Positions 19,422 through 27,409 of a stretch of DNA of 64,000 nt are shown here, in pieces. The notes under the pieces are model-generated. The model was not told the DNA's origin and searched no databases. It saw nothing but the letters and a program-made list of their open reading frames with translations. The position numbers and the translations under genes are program-made. Within the stretch, counting starts at the first letter, position 1, and each line of letters starts with the position of its first letter. This DNA is from Streptomyces sp. NBC_01116 (GTDB lineage: Bacteria > Actinomycetota > Actinomycetes > Streptomycetales > Streptomycetaceae): positions 2,480,001 to 2,544,000 of the forward strand of contig NZ_CP108644.1 in assembly GCF_041435495.1 (NCBI RefSeq). Direction: 5' to 3'.

Positions 19422-20159
19422 ATGCTCGACTACGACGACGAGGCCCGGCACTACGACGCGTCCCGGGGTGGTGAACCGAGGGCCCGGGCGGCGGCGGACG
19501 CGGTGGAACGGCTCCTGCCGCGAGGACCTCGCACCGTCCTGGACCTCGCCTGCGGCACGGGCATCGTGACGGAACGGCTCCGGCGTCCGGGGCGGACGGT
19601 GGTGGGCGTCGACCGTTCACCCGGGATGCTGGGCCTCGCCGCGCGGCGGGTGCCGGGAGGCATCGTGCGGGGCGACGGCGCACGGCTGCCCTTCGCGTCG
19701 GAGGCGGTGGACGCCGTGGTGATCATCTGGCTGCTGCATCTGCTGCCGGACCCGGTGCCCGTGCTGACCGAGGCGGCCCGGGTGCTGCGGCCCGGCGGGG
19801 TGCTGGTCACCACCGTCGACAAGAACGACGCGTACTTCGCCGAGGACAGCGACATAGCCGAGGTCACGGCGGACCTGCGCGGCCGGTACGCGCCCGAGGT
19901 GCCCGACCACTCCGCCCGGCTGCTCCGTTGGGCGGCGGAACAGGGACTGGGGACGGCGGGCCGGACGCGGTTCCCCGGCACGGGGCAGGGCCGCAGTCCT
20001 CGCGGCTGGCGCGAGGCGATCGGGGCGGGCCGCATCTCCTGGTGCGCCCACGCGCCCCGGGACCAGGTGGCCGACGTGTGCCGCCGCCTCGCCGCGCTGC
20101 CGGACCAGGACGCACCCCGCCCGGACCCGCTGTACCGCCTCGTCGCCCTGAAGGCGTGA
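19422..20159 (+). CDS. Class I SAM-dependent methyltransferase
   Basis: 245 residues. Motif I VLDLACGTGIVTERL (about 40-54), motif II VVGVDRSPGMLGLA, post-motif AVVIIWLLHLLPDPVPVL and RVLRPGGVLVTTVDK give the canonical Rossmann methyltransferase order, of the UbiE/Methyltransf_11 type. Substrate unknown. No signal or membrane segment. A tandem-repeat array precedes it and a convergent glutaminase gene follows. Confidence 0.9.
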   Translation: MLDYDDEARHYDASRGGEPRARAAADAVERLLPRGPRTVLDLACGTGIVTERLRRPGRTVVGVDRSPGMLGLAARRVPGGIVRGDGARLPFASEAVDAVVIIWLLHLLPDPVPVLTEAARVLRPGGVLVTTVDKNDAYFAEDSDIAEVTADLRGRYAPEVPDHSARLLRWAAEQGLGTAGRTRFPGTGQGRSPRGWREAIGAGRISWCAHAPRDQVADVCRRLAALPDQDAPRPDPLYRLVALKA

Positions 20160-20268
20160 CATCGCGGCGGCGGTGGGGAACCGGTGGGCCGAGGTTCCGC
20201 GACGCGGTGGTCACGTTCCCGCGACGAGCCCCGGGTCCACGTCCCGGCCGCTCTCCGCACAGGACGCG

Positions 20269-21237
20269 TCAGAAGACGGACAGCCCGGTCAGCGTGGTGA
20301 AGCGCGCGAGGGCGGACACGCCCGCCACCGAGTTGCCGCGCCGGTCGAGCCCCGGGCTCCACACGCACAGGGTGCACTCCCCCGGCACGATGGCGATGAT
20401 GCCCCCGCCGACGCCGCTCTTGCCCGGCAGCCCCACCCGGTAGGCGAACTCGCCGGCCGCGTCGTACGTCCCGCAGGTGAGCATGACCGCGTTGATCTGC
20501 TTCGCCTGGCTGCGGGTCAGCAGCGCGGAGCCGTCGGCCCGGATGCCGCGCCGGGCCAGGAAACCCGCGGAGAGGGCCAGGTCCGCGCAGGACGCCTCGA
20601 TCGAGCACTGGCGGAAGTAGGCGGAGAGCAGCTCGGGGACCCGGAGGGTGATGTTTCCGTAGGAGGCCATGAAGTGGGCCAGCGCGGCGTTGCGGTCGCC
20701 GAAGGCCGCTTCGGAGGCGGCGACCTCCGGTACGAAGTCGATGGCGGGATTGCCGCTCTCCGAGCGCAGCAGCTCCCGCACCTGGCCGGCGGCGTCCCCG
20801 GTCAGGGCCTGGAGCCGGTCGGTCACCACGAGGGCCCCGGCGTTGATGAACGGGTTGCGGGGGATGCCGTTCTCGTACTCCAGCTGCACCAGGGAGTTGA
20901 ACGGGTTGCCCGAAGGCTCGCGGCCGACTCCCCGCCATATCTGCTCACCGTCCAGGGAGAGCGCCAGGGCCAGGGCGAACACCTTGGATATGGACTGGGT
21001 CGAGAACGGCTGCCGCCAGTCGCCGACGCCGTAGACGGTTCCGTCCGGCTCCGCGACGGCCATGCCGAAGCGCCGGGGGTCGGCTCCGGCGAGCATCGGG
21101 ATGTAGTCGGCGGGAGTGCCGTGGTCGGCGAGTGCGCCCATCTCCTCGGCGATGCGGCTGATGACGGAGCTGAAGCGGTGCGCTTCGGCGCGCGGAGCGG
21201 CGCTGCTCGCCCGAGGGGCGGCGGAGGGGTGGGACAC
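20269..21237 (-). CDS. glsA: Glutaminase
   Basis: 322 residues; hydrolyses glutamine to glutamate + ammonia using a beta-lactamase-like fold. Key elements: FSTQSISKVFALALAL with the S-x-x-K active site (near 75), ENGIPRNPFINAGALVVTD, ASYGNITLRVPELLSAYF and GLPGKSGVGGGIIAIVPG. Length and motifs match the family. GTG 21237 was chosen because AGGA lies 6 bases upstream; the extended frame adds a Gly/Pro-rich stretch. Probably monocistronic: the neighbours are convergent and divergent. Confidence 0.93.
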   Translation of the reverse strand: MSHPSAAPRASSAAPRAEAHRFSSVISRIAEEMGALADHGTPADYIPMLAGADPRRFGMAVAEPDGTVYGVGDWRQPFSTQSISKVFALALALSLDGEQIWRGVGREPSGNPFNSLVQLEYENGIPRNPFINAGALVVTDRLQALTGDAAGQVRELLRSESGNPAIDFVPEVAASEAAFGDRNAALAHFMASYGNITLRVPELLSAYFRQCSIEASCADLALSAGFLARRGIRADGSALLTRSQAKQINAVMLTCGTYDAAGEFAYRVGLPGKSGVGGGIIAIVPGECTLCVWSPGLDRRGNSVAGVSALARFTTLTGLSVF

Positions 21238-21362
21238 GGCGATTCCTGACGGAGAGAGGCGAGGAGGCCCGGCGGGCGGAGCGGGAGCGGGGCCGCCCCC
21301 AGTCTGACCCGCCCACCCCGGCGGCAAGGAATCCCCCCGTGCCGTGCTCCGGGAACGACTGT

Positions 21363-21390
21363 CTGTCGCCGGGACCGGGCCCGGCGACAG
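21363..21390. repeat. 11-bp inverted repeat in the glsA/cupin gap
   Basis: CTGTCGCCGGG (21363-21373) and CCCGGCGACAG (21380-21390) with a 6-base loop. It lies between divergent promoters, so it is not a terminator for either gene; it may act in the glsA 5' region. Confidence 0.5.
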
Positions 21391-21533
21391 GCCCGGCGCA
21401 CGGCCCTGCGACAGGCTTTGCCGAACGGTCGACCACTTGTTTTTCCTGGTCGGATACGTTTCAGGGCATCCGATGATCGTTACGCACGGGCCCTTTTCGG
21501 CATGACCGACCGGGTCCGTGGGAGGGGTGTGCC

Positions 21534-21839
21534 ATGAGGGCGATCGACCTTGCGGAGACGGCGGCCGCTCTGCCGGAGGCGTGGAGCTCCCGCGTGCTGG
21601 GCACGGTGGGGGCGGCCTGCGTGAAGGTACTGCGCATGGACGGGTTGCCCGTCGTCGAGGAGAGCCATGGGGCCGGCGAGGCCCTGCTGGTCCTCGACGG
21701 CAGGCTGGAGCTGGAGGTGGAAGGCGTGCCGGTGTCGGTGGGGGCGGGCGAGCTGTTCATGGTGGCGGCGGGGACCGCACACGCGGTCCGCCCCGGGAGC
21801 CGGGGCACGTTGGTGATCGTGGAACTGCCGGAGCCCTGA
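21534..21839 (+). CDS. Cupin-domain protein
   Basis: 101 residues, single small beta-barrel. GAGEALLVLDGRLELEVEGVPVSVGAGELFMVAAGTAHAV matches cupin motifs 1 and 2, although the first-motif histidines are replaced (GAGEALL) and only the motif-2 His (TAHAV) is clear, so metal binding may be reduced. Function unknown. A GGGAGGGG ribosome site lies just before ATG 21534. The gene stands alone between divergent glsA and a convergent HAD gene. Confidence 0.85.
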   Translation: MRAIDLAETAAALPEAWSSRVLGTVGAACVKVLRMDGLPVVEESHGAGEALLVLDGRLELEVEGVPVSVGAGELFMVAAGTAHAVRPGSRGTLVIVELPEP

Positions 21840-21894
21840 CCGGGCGTTCGGTGAAGGCCGGCACGGCGGCCGACGGCTCCGCGTCGGGTGGCGG

Positions 21895-22548
21895 TCACTG
21901 ATCCGCGAGGAGACCGGGCAGTCTGCGCATGTCGTCGAAGACGACGGTGCCGGGCCCTTCGAGTCGCTCCACGGGAGTCATTCCCCCGTCGTAGGCGAAG
22001 GCGCGCATGCCTGCGGCCCGGGCTGCTCGAAGACCGTACTGGCTGTCCTCGACCACGGCGCACGCCTCGGGCGGGACCCCCATCCGCCGTGCGGCGTGGA
22101 GGAACAGATCCGGGGCCGGTTTGCCGTGCTCGACCTCGGTGGCGCTGAAGATGCGGCCTTCGAAGCGCGGGTGGAGATCGGTGATCCCCAGCGTGAAGCG
22201 CATCTTCTCGTGGCTCCCGCTGGATGCCACGCAGGTGGAGAGGTGCGTGAGGGAGTCGAGGGCGTCGACGATGCCCTCGACGGGGGTGAGTTCGGCGGCG
22301 AGCGCATCGTGGTAGAGGTGCGCGAACTCCTCCTCCCAGTCGGCCGGCAGGCTGCGCCCGAGGTGCTCCTCCACCTGTCGCGTCATCGACAGGCTGGAGC
22401 GGCCCATGAACCGGTCGATGATCTCGGCTTCGGTGAGTTCCCATCCCAACCCGGCCAGGACGACGGCGTCCACGCGCACCGCGATGCGCTCACTGTCGAC
22501 GAGCACGCCGTCGCAGTCGAATATGACGAGTTCGATCGGTTGGATCAT
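21895..22548 (-). CDS. HAD-superfamily hydrolase, beta-phosphoglucomutase/PGP-like
   Basis: 217 residues. Motif I FDCDGVLVDSE (about 10-20, nucleophile Asp and acid/base Asp), helical cap (about 20-85), motif II VASSGSHEKM, motif III with GKPAPDLFLHAARRMG, motif IV VVEDSQYGLRAARAAGM. This is the subfamily of phosphoglycolate phosphatases and beta-phosphoglucomutases. Substrate cannot be assigned. Confidence 0.9.
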   Translation of the reverse strand: MIQPIELVIFDCDGVLVDSERIAVRVDAVVLAGLGWELTEAEIIDRFMGRSSLSMTRQVEEHLGRSLPADWEEEFAHLYHDALAAELTPVEGIVDALDSLTHLSTCVASSGSHEKMRFTLGITDLHPRFEGRIFSATEVEHGKPAPDLFLHAARRMGVPPEACAVVEDSQYGLRAARAAGMRAFAYDGGMTPVERLEGPGTVVFDDMRRLPGLLADQ

Positions 22549-22664
22549 GCCCGCAGGTTAGCCGGAGGCCATCCCGGTCACGCGGCGGCGGTGACGGACC
22601 CGAGGCCGGGATGGATCAGCAGGGCGGAGGCCCGTCCTGCTGGTGTCGCGCGACTCTCCGGTGC

Positions 22665-23360
22665 TCAGCGGCAGGGCGAGTCCGGCCCGGGGCACCGCCG
22701 TTGTCCCTCGGGGGTGAAGGTGAACGCCTCGTCGAAGGGCGCGTCTCCGAGGCGGACAGCGAGCAGAACAGGTTCGTCGAGCTCGGGCCATGCCGACTCG
22801 GGTGCCGGGCCGCTGCCATTCCAGAGATGGAAGAACACCATCGGCTCGTCGGGGTCCTCTCCCAGGTAGCCCAGCGTCTTGCTGTACAGCGGGTTGGTCC
22901 CTCCGCACAGGACGGACGGCGGGCCGAACTCGGCGACGACATCCGCCCACGAGCGGTCGGTCCGCGCCCACTGGCGCACTTTCGCCAGCAGAGCGTGGTG
23001 TTCCCCGACCGGCAGAACGCGATCGGGCCTGAGCCAGCCGCAGCGGTGCGCGAACTCGACGTAGACCGAGGCGACGCAGTTCTGGTCGTAGCCTCCCGGT
23101 ATCCGATCCTGGAACATGCCCGCCAGACCGATGCTCGTCCCGGCCCCTCGGCTTACCCGACTGCGCCGCTCCTGAGCCCAGAGCTCGGGCCGGCGTTCCA
23201 CGAAGAGCAAGTGATCCATCAGCATCCACAGCGCGCTGTCACCCTGCGAGTACATGCCGGGACGGCGCAGGACAGAGTTCAACTGGTCGACGAGATAGGC
23301 GCGTATCTCGTCGGCGCCTGCGAGGTTCACGGTGGAGGACACACGCAGAGTGTGCCCCAC
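22665..23360 (-). CDS. Hypothetical protein
   Basis: 231 residues in the longest reading; I recognise no family. It is likely soluble and Trp/Tyr-rich, with segments GYDQNCVASVYVEFAHRCGW, WADVVAEFGPPSVLCGGTNP and EPMVFFHLWNGSGPAPES that look conserved rather than random, and a codon bias normal for the genome. The start is uncertain: GTG codons at 23360 and 23342 lack a good ribosome site. It is divergent from the leader-ORF/hydrolase transcript, and its 5' end abuts that promoter region. Confidence 0.65.
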   Translation of the reverse strand: MGHTLRVSSTVNLAGADEIRAYLVDQLNSVLRRPGMYSQGDSALWMLMDHLLFVERRPELWAQERRSRVSRGAGTSIGLAGMFQDRIPGGYDQNCVASVYVEFAHRCGWLRPDRVLPVGEHHALLAKVRQWARTDRSWADVVAEFGPPSVLCGGTNPLYSKTLGYLGEDPDEPMVFFHLWNGSGPAPESAWPELDEPVLLAVRLGDAPFDEAFTFTPEGQRRCPGPDSPCR

Positions 23361-23431
23361 ACCATCACACGGACGGGGCGGGGATGCGGGGAGAGCAGCT
23401 TCGCAGGATTCCCGGCCCGCGCGGAATCCGC

Positions 23432-23461
23432 TTGGCGGACCACCGGGACCGCTGCTACGTT
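23432..23461 (+). promoter_or_regulatory. Vegetative-type promoter for the leader ORF/hydrolase transcript
   Basis: TTGGCG (23432-23437) and TACGTT (23456-23461) are separated by 18 bases, a good match to Streptomyces HrdB promoters. The start point should fall near 23468, giving about 30 bases of leader before the small ORF. Confidence 0.6.
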
Positions 23462-23498
23462 CCCGGTGACCGTGCTGGAGAACGAGGAGGTGGTACCC

Positions 23499-23552
23499 GT
23501 GAACGCTGTATCGACATGGGTGCTCCCCTTCGGGGTCACGGTCGGGCGGTAG
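23499..23552 (+). CDS. 17-residue leader peptide upstream of the hydrolase
   Basis: GTG 23499 opens a 17-codon frame, MNAVSTWVLPFGVTVGR, ending TAG at 23552. It has a near-perfect Shine-Dalgarno GAGGAGG (23484-23490) 8 bases upstream, better than that of the main gene. The stop is 44 bases before the hydrolase ATG, and the interval can form GGGCG/CGCCC and GGGAG/CTCCC hairpins around the leader stop. The layout is that of a ribosome-mediated attenuator (compare antibiotic-inducible erm leaders). The inducer is unknown. Confidence 0.55.
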   Translation: MNAVSTWVLPFGVTVGR

Positions 23553-23596
23553 GTCGCCCGGGAGCGCCGCTCACGAGCCTCCCGAAAGGCACGACC

Positions 23597-24346
23597 ATGC
23601 ACGTCACCTCGGAACGGCGTCTCGACGGCGGAGCCCTCGAACGCGAATTCAGCTTCGGCGACATCCCCGGCATCCTGTGGACACCGGCTGCCGCGTCCGC
23701 GCCGACGCCACTGATCCTGATCGGCCATCCCCCGCTCGGGCTGCGCAGGATGTACCCCCGGCTGGCGGGCCGGGCCCGCCACTACGCGACGGAGTACGGC
23801 TTCGCCTCGGCCACCATCGAGCTCCCCGGGAGCGGTGAACGGCCCCGTTGGGCCGCCGCCGAACAGGCCCGCGCCGACCTGCGCCGGGCGATGGAGGCGG
23901 GCGGGCCGGTCGGTGACGAGATCGTCGACGCCCTCATCCTGCCGCTGGTCGACCGGGCGGTCCCGGAATGGCAGGCCGTCCTGGACGCGCTCCTGGCGCT
24001 GCCCGGAATCGGCGGCCCGGTCGGATACGAGGGCGGAGTGATCTCCATCGGCGTCCGTCTCGCCGCGGTCGAACCGCGCATCGTGGCCGCCGGGCTCTTC
24101 GCCGGAAGTCTCGTGCCCGCCGCCGTGTTCGAGGAGGCCCGCCGCGTCACCATTCCGCTGCACATCCTGCTCCAGTGGGACGACGAGGGGAACGACCGGC
24201 AGGCGGCCCTGGACCTCTTCGACGCCTTCGGCTCCACGGAGAAGACCCTGCACGCCAACCTCGGCGGGCACACCGGCGTCCCGGAGTTCGAGCTGGACAC
24301 CGGGGCCAGGTTCTTCGCCCGGCACCTGAAGCCGCACGTGTCGTAG
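23597..24346 (+). CDS. Alpha/beta-hydrolase family protein
   Basis: 249 residues. PTPLILIGHPPLGLRRMYPR resembles the oxyanion strand region. ASATIELPGSGER, VEPRIVAAGLFAGSLVP, PLHILLQWDDEGNDR (acid residue) and NLGGHTGVPEFEL (catalytic His) follow the dienelactone-hydrolase-like order. The nucleophile elbow reads GPVGYEGGVISIG, with Glu where Ser or Cys is expected, so catalysis is in doubt. ATG 23597 has GAAAGG 7 bases upstream. It is the second frame of a transcript starting with a 17-codon leader ORF. Confidence 0.8.
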   Translation: MHVTSERRLDGGALEREFSFGDIPGILWTPAAASAPTPLILIGHPPLGLRRMYPRLAGRARHYATEYGFASATIELPGSGERPRWAAAEQARADLRRAMEAGGPVGDEIVDALILPLVDRAVPEWQAVLDALLALPGIGGPVGYEGGVISIGVRLAAVEPRIVAAGLFAGSLVPAAVFEEARRVTIPLHILLQWDDEGNDRQAALDLFDAFGSTEKTLHANLGGHTGVPEFELDTGARFFARHLKPHVS

Positions 24347-24450
24347 GGCTTCGTCCAGCACGCTCGCGCGCCGGCCGCTCCGGCAGCCCGGGCGGCACAC
24401 CGGACGTCGATGGCCCTCCGCCTCCGGGGGGTCTCCCTACCCCGCCCGGT

Positions 24451-24482
24451 CCAGCGGGCCCGACCCAGGACAGGCCCGCTGG
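24451..24482 (+). terminator. Hairpin, probable terminator of the hydrolase gene
   Basis: CCAGCGGGCC (24451-24460) and GGCCCGCTGG (24473-24482) form a perfect 10-bp stem with a 12-base loop, about 105 bases after the hydrolase stop. Confidence 0.55.
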
Positions 24483-24494
24483 CCGGATGGATCA

Positions 24495-24550
24495 GTTCTC
24501 CGTGATCGCGGAGGCTGAGCAGGTCGAACCTGCTCAGCCGATCGGAGAAC
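24495..24550 (+). promoter_or_regulatory. Long hairpin enclosing the protease ribosome-binding site
   Basis: The apical stem is a perfect 12-bp repeat, 24513-24524 with 24528-24539, and a 3-base loop CGA. Below it GATCG (24504-24508) can pair with CGATC (24539-24543, sharing 24539 as an alternative to the apical stem), and GTTCTCC (24495-24501) pairs with GGAGAAC (24544-24550). The Shine-Dalgarno GGAGA is in the closing stem, 2 bases before GTG 24553. This should block initiation unless melted or remodelled. Confidence 0.6.
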
Positions 24551-24552
24551 CA

Positions 24553-25374
24553 GTGTTCCGCTTGAAGTCCCCACGCCGTACGGTGGCGCGCGCCGCCGCA
24601 GTCGTCCTGGCCGGAGCGGCGTGCGCCGCCACGATGACCGGCAGCGCCGGAGCCATCGTCAACGGAGAGGATTCCACGCAGCGTTACCCGTCCATGGTGT
24701 CGATCCCCGTGACGGGTGCGGACGACCCGACGTTCACGGGGGTCTGCGGGGGATCGTTGATCGACTCCCGATGGGTGCTCACGGCTGCCCACTGTGTGGA
24801 CCCGGGGCTTGTCACCCTGGACGGCACCGTCAGGGTCGGCAGCGAGTGGAAGGACTCCGGAGGCACGGTCCGGTCCGTCGCGAAGACGGTGTCCCACCCC
24901 GGCTACCGGAGCGGCGAGAACACCGGACCCAATCGCGACGACATCGCCCTGATCCGTCTGAACCGCCCGGTCGCGGAGCAGCCCGTCCGTATGGCCGACC
25001 GCCCGGGACGGCCCGGCGCCCCGACCCGCATCCTCGGCTTCGGCAGGACCGACGACGCACCCGACGCCCCATGGGTCTTCCCCGACCGGCTCCAGGAACT
25101 CGACACCCGCCGGGGAGCGGTGACCGACTGCGCACCGGGTTACGCGGACAGCACCCGCCTGTGCACCGTCAGCCGGACACCCGAGGCCATGGCGTGCAAC
25201 GGCGACTCGGGCGGCCCCCAGCTCCGGCGGGACCGGAAGGGACGCTGGGAGCTGATCGGCGTCACCTCCGGCCCCGGCGCGCCGGGGGTGCGTTGCAGCG
25301 ACGGGCCGGGGCTCTACACCAGCGCACCCGCCTACGCGGGCTGGATCCGTGAGGCGATACGCCGCCACGGCTGA
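24553..25374 (+). CDS. Secreted trypsin-like serine protease (S1 family)
   Basis: 273 residues. The signal peptide (RRTVARAAAVVLAGAACAA, cleaved near GSAGA, about 35) leads directly into IVNGEDSTQRYPSMVSI, the mature trypsin N-terminus. The catalytic triad is visible: LTAAHC (His), NRDDIALIRL (Asp), CNGDSGGPQL (Ser). Cys pairs GVCGGS/AAHC and others are conserved. The residue six before the catalytic Ser region (MACNGDSGG) lacks the Asp of true trypsin, so specificity may differ. Initiation at GTG 24553 lies at the foot of a strong hairpin. Confidence 0.9.
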   Translation: MFRLKSPRRTVARAAAVVLAGAACAATMTGSAGAIVNGEDSTQRYPSMVSIPVTGADDPTFTGVCGGSLIDSRWVLTAAHCVDPGLVTLDGTVRVGSEWKDSGGTVRSVAKTVSHPGYRSGENTGPNRDDIALIRLNRPVAEQPVRMADRPGRPGAPTRILGFGRTDDAPDAPWVFPDRLQELDTRRGAVTDCAPGYADSTRLCTVSRTPEAMACNGDSGGPQLRRDRKGRWELIGVTSGPGAPGVRCSDGPGLYTSAPAYAGWIREAIRRHG

Positions 25375-25544
25375 TGCAGGACCTCCCTCGCCGGCCCGTC
25401 GCGCCGGCCATGCCCTTCCGCCCGACACCGATACGGCGTCACACGGGCGTCGTGGCCGGCGGGGTCCTGGGTCCGGCGTCGGCGGCACCGTCCGCCCGTG
25501 ACGTGGGCGGTGACGGCGACCGCGAGCAGCAGCGCGTCGGAGGA

Positions 25545-26117
25545 TCAGGCAGGCGGGGAGATGCCCAGGGCCCGCTCCGCGGCCTCCATCCGGCGGCGGC
25601 GACGGCGCATGGTCAGCGGGTTGACGAGGAGCAGGCCCGCCATGACGAGGTTGTAGGAGGCACGTCCGTAGTTGCCGTCGACGACGAGGAACACCCCGCT
25701 GACGAACCACAGCAGCGCACCCGCTCCCAGGAGCCACCACACCCACCGGCGCGAGGAAGAGCCCAGCGCACGCCGCATGCGTACGGCGATGTCGGCCGCG
25801 GCCGCGCGCTCTGCGGCGTCGTCCGGCGCCTGGCCGCGCCGGATCAGACGGCCCACCCGCAGGTAGCGGCCCGCGCTCATCCCGAACTTCGCCGCCCGGC
25901 GCCGGTGCCACCACCAGGCTCCGGCGTACGCGCCCGTGCCGAGCAGGACGAAGGCGCCGGCGACGAACAGCCCCTGCCGAACGCCCCTCTCCCCCTCGCC
26001 GAGGACCGCCCCCGCCAGGAAGCCTCCCACCGCCGCCACCAGCAGGACGGCGAGGACGGGCCCTGCCAGGCTCCAGCGTCCCGCACCGTCGTGTGCTTCT
26101 CCGGCCGAAGCGGTCAC
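25545..26117 (-). CDS. Four-helix membrane protein of unknown function
   Basis: 190 residues with hydrophobic segments at about 17-38, 49-68, 124-143 and 151-168, separated by a basic cytosolic loop rich in Arg and Ala (RRRAAKFGMSAGRYLRVGRL, then MRRALGSSSRRW). The C-terminal MRRRRRRMEAAERAL is strongly basic. No family recognised. Convergent with the protease gene; 36 bases upstream of its start is the stop of the next gene counterclockwise. Confidence 0.7.
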   Translation of the reverse strand: MTASAGEAHDGAGRWSLAGPVLAVLLVAAVGGFLAGAVLGEGERGVRQGLFVAGAFVLLGTGAYAGAWWWHRRRAAKFGMSAGRYLRVGRLIRRGQAPDDAAERAAAADIAVRMRRALGSSSRRWVWWLLGAGALLWFVSGVFLVVDGNYGRASYNLVMAGLLLVNPLTMRRRRRRMEAAERALGISPPA

Positions 26118-26153
26118 GCCCCCGCCTCCCCGCCGCGCTGGGACGTCATGGCT

Positions 26154-26414
26154 TCAGGTCTGCTGGGGGTGGCCGCCGTCGCCCTCGATGACGAGCCGGT
26201 CCGTGCCCGGCTCGTCCGCCCCCTCGACCACCGTCACATCGATCGCGCCGTCGCCGGTGGTGTCGAACTGGTAGAGGTCCGCTCTCCCGTCACCGGTGGT
26301 GTCCGTCATCCATACATCGGGCTTGCCGTCGCCGTTGGTGTCGGCGCTGAGGAGGACGTGGTGCTCGTCCCCCTGGGTCGGGGCCACTTCTTCGGTGTGC
26401 GCGTTGGTGTCCAT
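26154..26414 (-). CDS. Small protein with three DxxGDG calcium-binding-like repeats
   Basis: 86 residues, acidic, no signal peptide. Three repeats, ADTNGDGKPDVW, DTTGDGRADLYQ and DTTGDGAIDVTV (residues about 24-60), match the D-x-[N/T]-x-D-G loop found in EF-hand, dockerin and thrombospondin-3-like proteins. Calcium binding is inferred. No partner domain is visible. It lies between a membrane protein and a small secreted protein gene on the same strand. Confidence 0.7.
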   Translation of the reverse strand: MDTNAHTEEVAPTQGDEHHVLLSADTNGDGKPDVWMTDTTGDGRADLYQFDTTGDGAIDVTVVEGADEPGTDRLVIEGDGGHPQQT

Positions 26415-26510
26415 GGCGGCCGGTTGCCCCCGGGGCGCGGCTCGAAACCGGCGAAGGCCCGCGCGAGTGCCGCGCGGGCCCCGCCCTCGTGGTGTTCCCT
26501 GGTCGCCGGT

Positions 26511-26774
26511 TCAGTGGCCGGGCCGCGCCTCGGTGCCGGAGTGATCGATGACGTTGCCGTTGGAGCAGTTGTTCTGGTGGTTGCCGGTCCAGTCGGCCAG
26601 TGCGGGGACGACGGCGAGTTCCTGGACGCACACGTCCGCGGCCGTGAAGTTCCCGTTGTTCGCCGCGTTGACTCCACTCCCGAAGTTGCTGTCGTTGTCG
26701 GCGAAGGCGGGCGCGGCGGCGGAGGCGGACAGGGCCGCGGCGGCCAGCAGGCCGCACGTGATGATCTTTCGCAT
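26511..26774 (-). CDS. Small secreted protein
   Basis: 87 residues. A clear signal peptide (MRKIITCGLLAAAALSASAA, cleavage after PAFA, about 25) is followed by a short mature chain rich in Asn, Gly and Ala with two cysteines (ADVCVQEL, NNCSNGN), probably one disulfide. Size and signal peptide resemble chaplins, but the chaplin GNVVQ/VCGN motifs are absent, so I leave it unassigned. Upstream on its strand is the DoxX-like gene. Confidence 0.72.
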   Translation of the reverse strand: MRKIITCGLLAAAALSASAAAPAFADNDSNFGSGVNAANNGNFTAADVCVQELAVVPALADWTGNHQNNCSNGNVIDHSGTEARPGH

Positions 26775-26919
26775 GGCTGATGAACGCGGACCCTCCTGTC
26801 AGGTCACGCGGTGATCACCCGTACGTGACAGAGCCACGGAAGCCGTCCCGCGCGGGCCCATCCACCCGGGTCCGGCGAAGGTCGGCCGTCGTCGGTGCGA
26901 AGGGCCGCACCGGCGGCGG

Positions 26920-27276
26920 TCACCGCACGCCGGGCGCGAAGAAGCCGGTACTGGCGACGGCGAGCAGCAGGTAGACCCCCGGGAAGGCGATGTTGTGGAA
27001 GACGCGCGTCCGGACGTGGACCAGCACCGCTCCGACGAAGAACACGGTCAGGCCGATCGCCGCCGCCAGGCCCAGCCGGTGGACACCCAGCAGGCCGGCG
27101 ACGAGGCCCACCGCACCCGCGAGTTTGAGCGTCGCCAGATACGGCACCGCCCAGGGCGGAACGTGCACCTCCGCCGAGTTGGCCCGTACGAACGGCGCCC
27201 GTAGGTAGTCCGCGACCGCGACGGAAACGTTCGCGACGGCACAGGTCACCGTGGCGATGAGCAGTACGGAGGTCAT
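26920..27276 (-). CDS. DoxX-like family membrane protein
   Basis: 118 residues with four hydrophobic segments; LATLKLAGAVGLVAGLLGVHRLGLAAAIGLTVFFVGAVLVH is typical of the DoxX-like fold (split: about 48-65 and 70-88). Homologues are linked to redox or small-molecule detoxification. It is divergent from an ECF41-type sigma factor gene, and such sigma factors usually control an adjacent DoxX, carboxymuconolactone decarboxylase or epimerase gene. An ECF41-type promoter faces it in the gap. Confidence 0.85.
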   Translation of the reverse strand: MTSVLLIATVTCAVANVSVAVADYLRAPFVRANSAEVHVPPWAVPYLATLKLAGAVGLVAGLLGVHRLGLAAAIGLTVFFVGAVLVHVRTRVFHNIAFPGVYLLLAVASTGFFAPGVR

Positions 27277-27377
27277 GTCCTCACCGTCTGTCGGTGCATG
27301 GCATTCTCATCTCCTCGGGAGCCGCGCGGGAAGGCGCGGCAGGAAGGCGGACAGGAAGGGGTTCATCCGACCGTCCT

Positions 27378-27404
27378 GACGTCCGCCCGCCCCGGAAGGT
27401 GACA
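27378..27404 (-). promoter_or_regulatory. Candidate ECF41-type promoter for the DoxX-like gene
   Basis: On the minus strand TGTCACC (27404-27398), 16 bases, CGTC (27381-27378) matches the published ECF41 promoter form TGTCACA/CGTC. Transcription would start near 27371 and enter the DoxX-like gene at 27276. The -35 element overlaps the ribosome-site region of the divergent sigma gene. Confidence 0.6.
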
Positions 27405-27409
27405 CCCCC

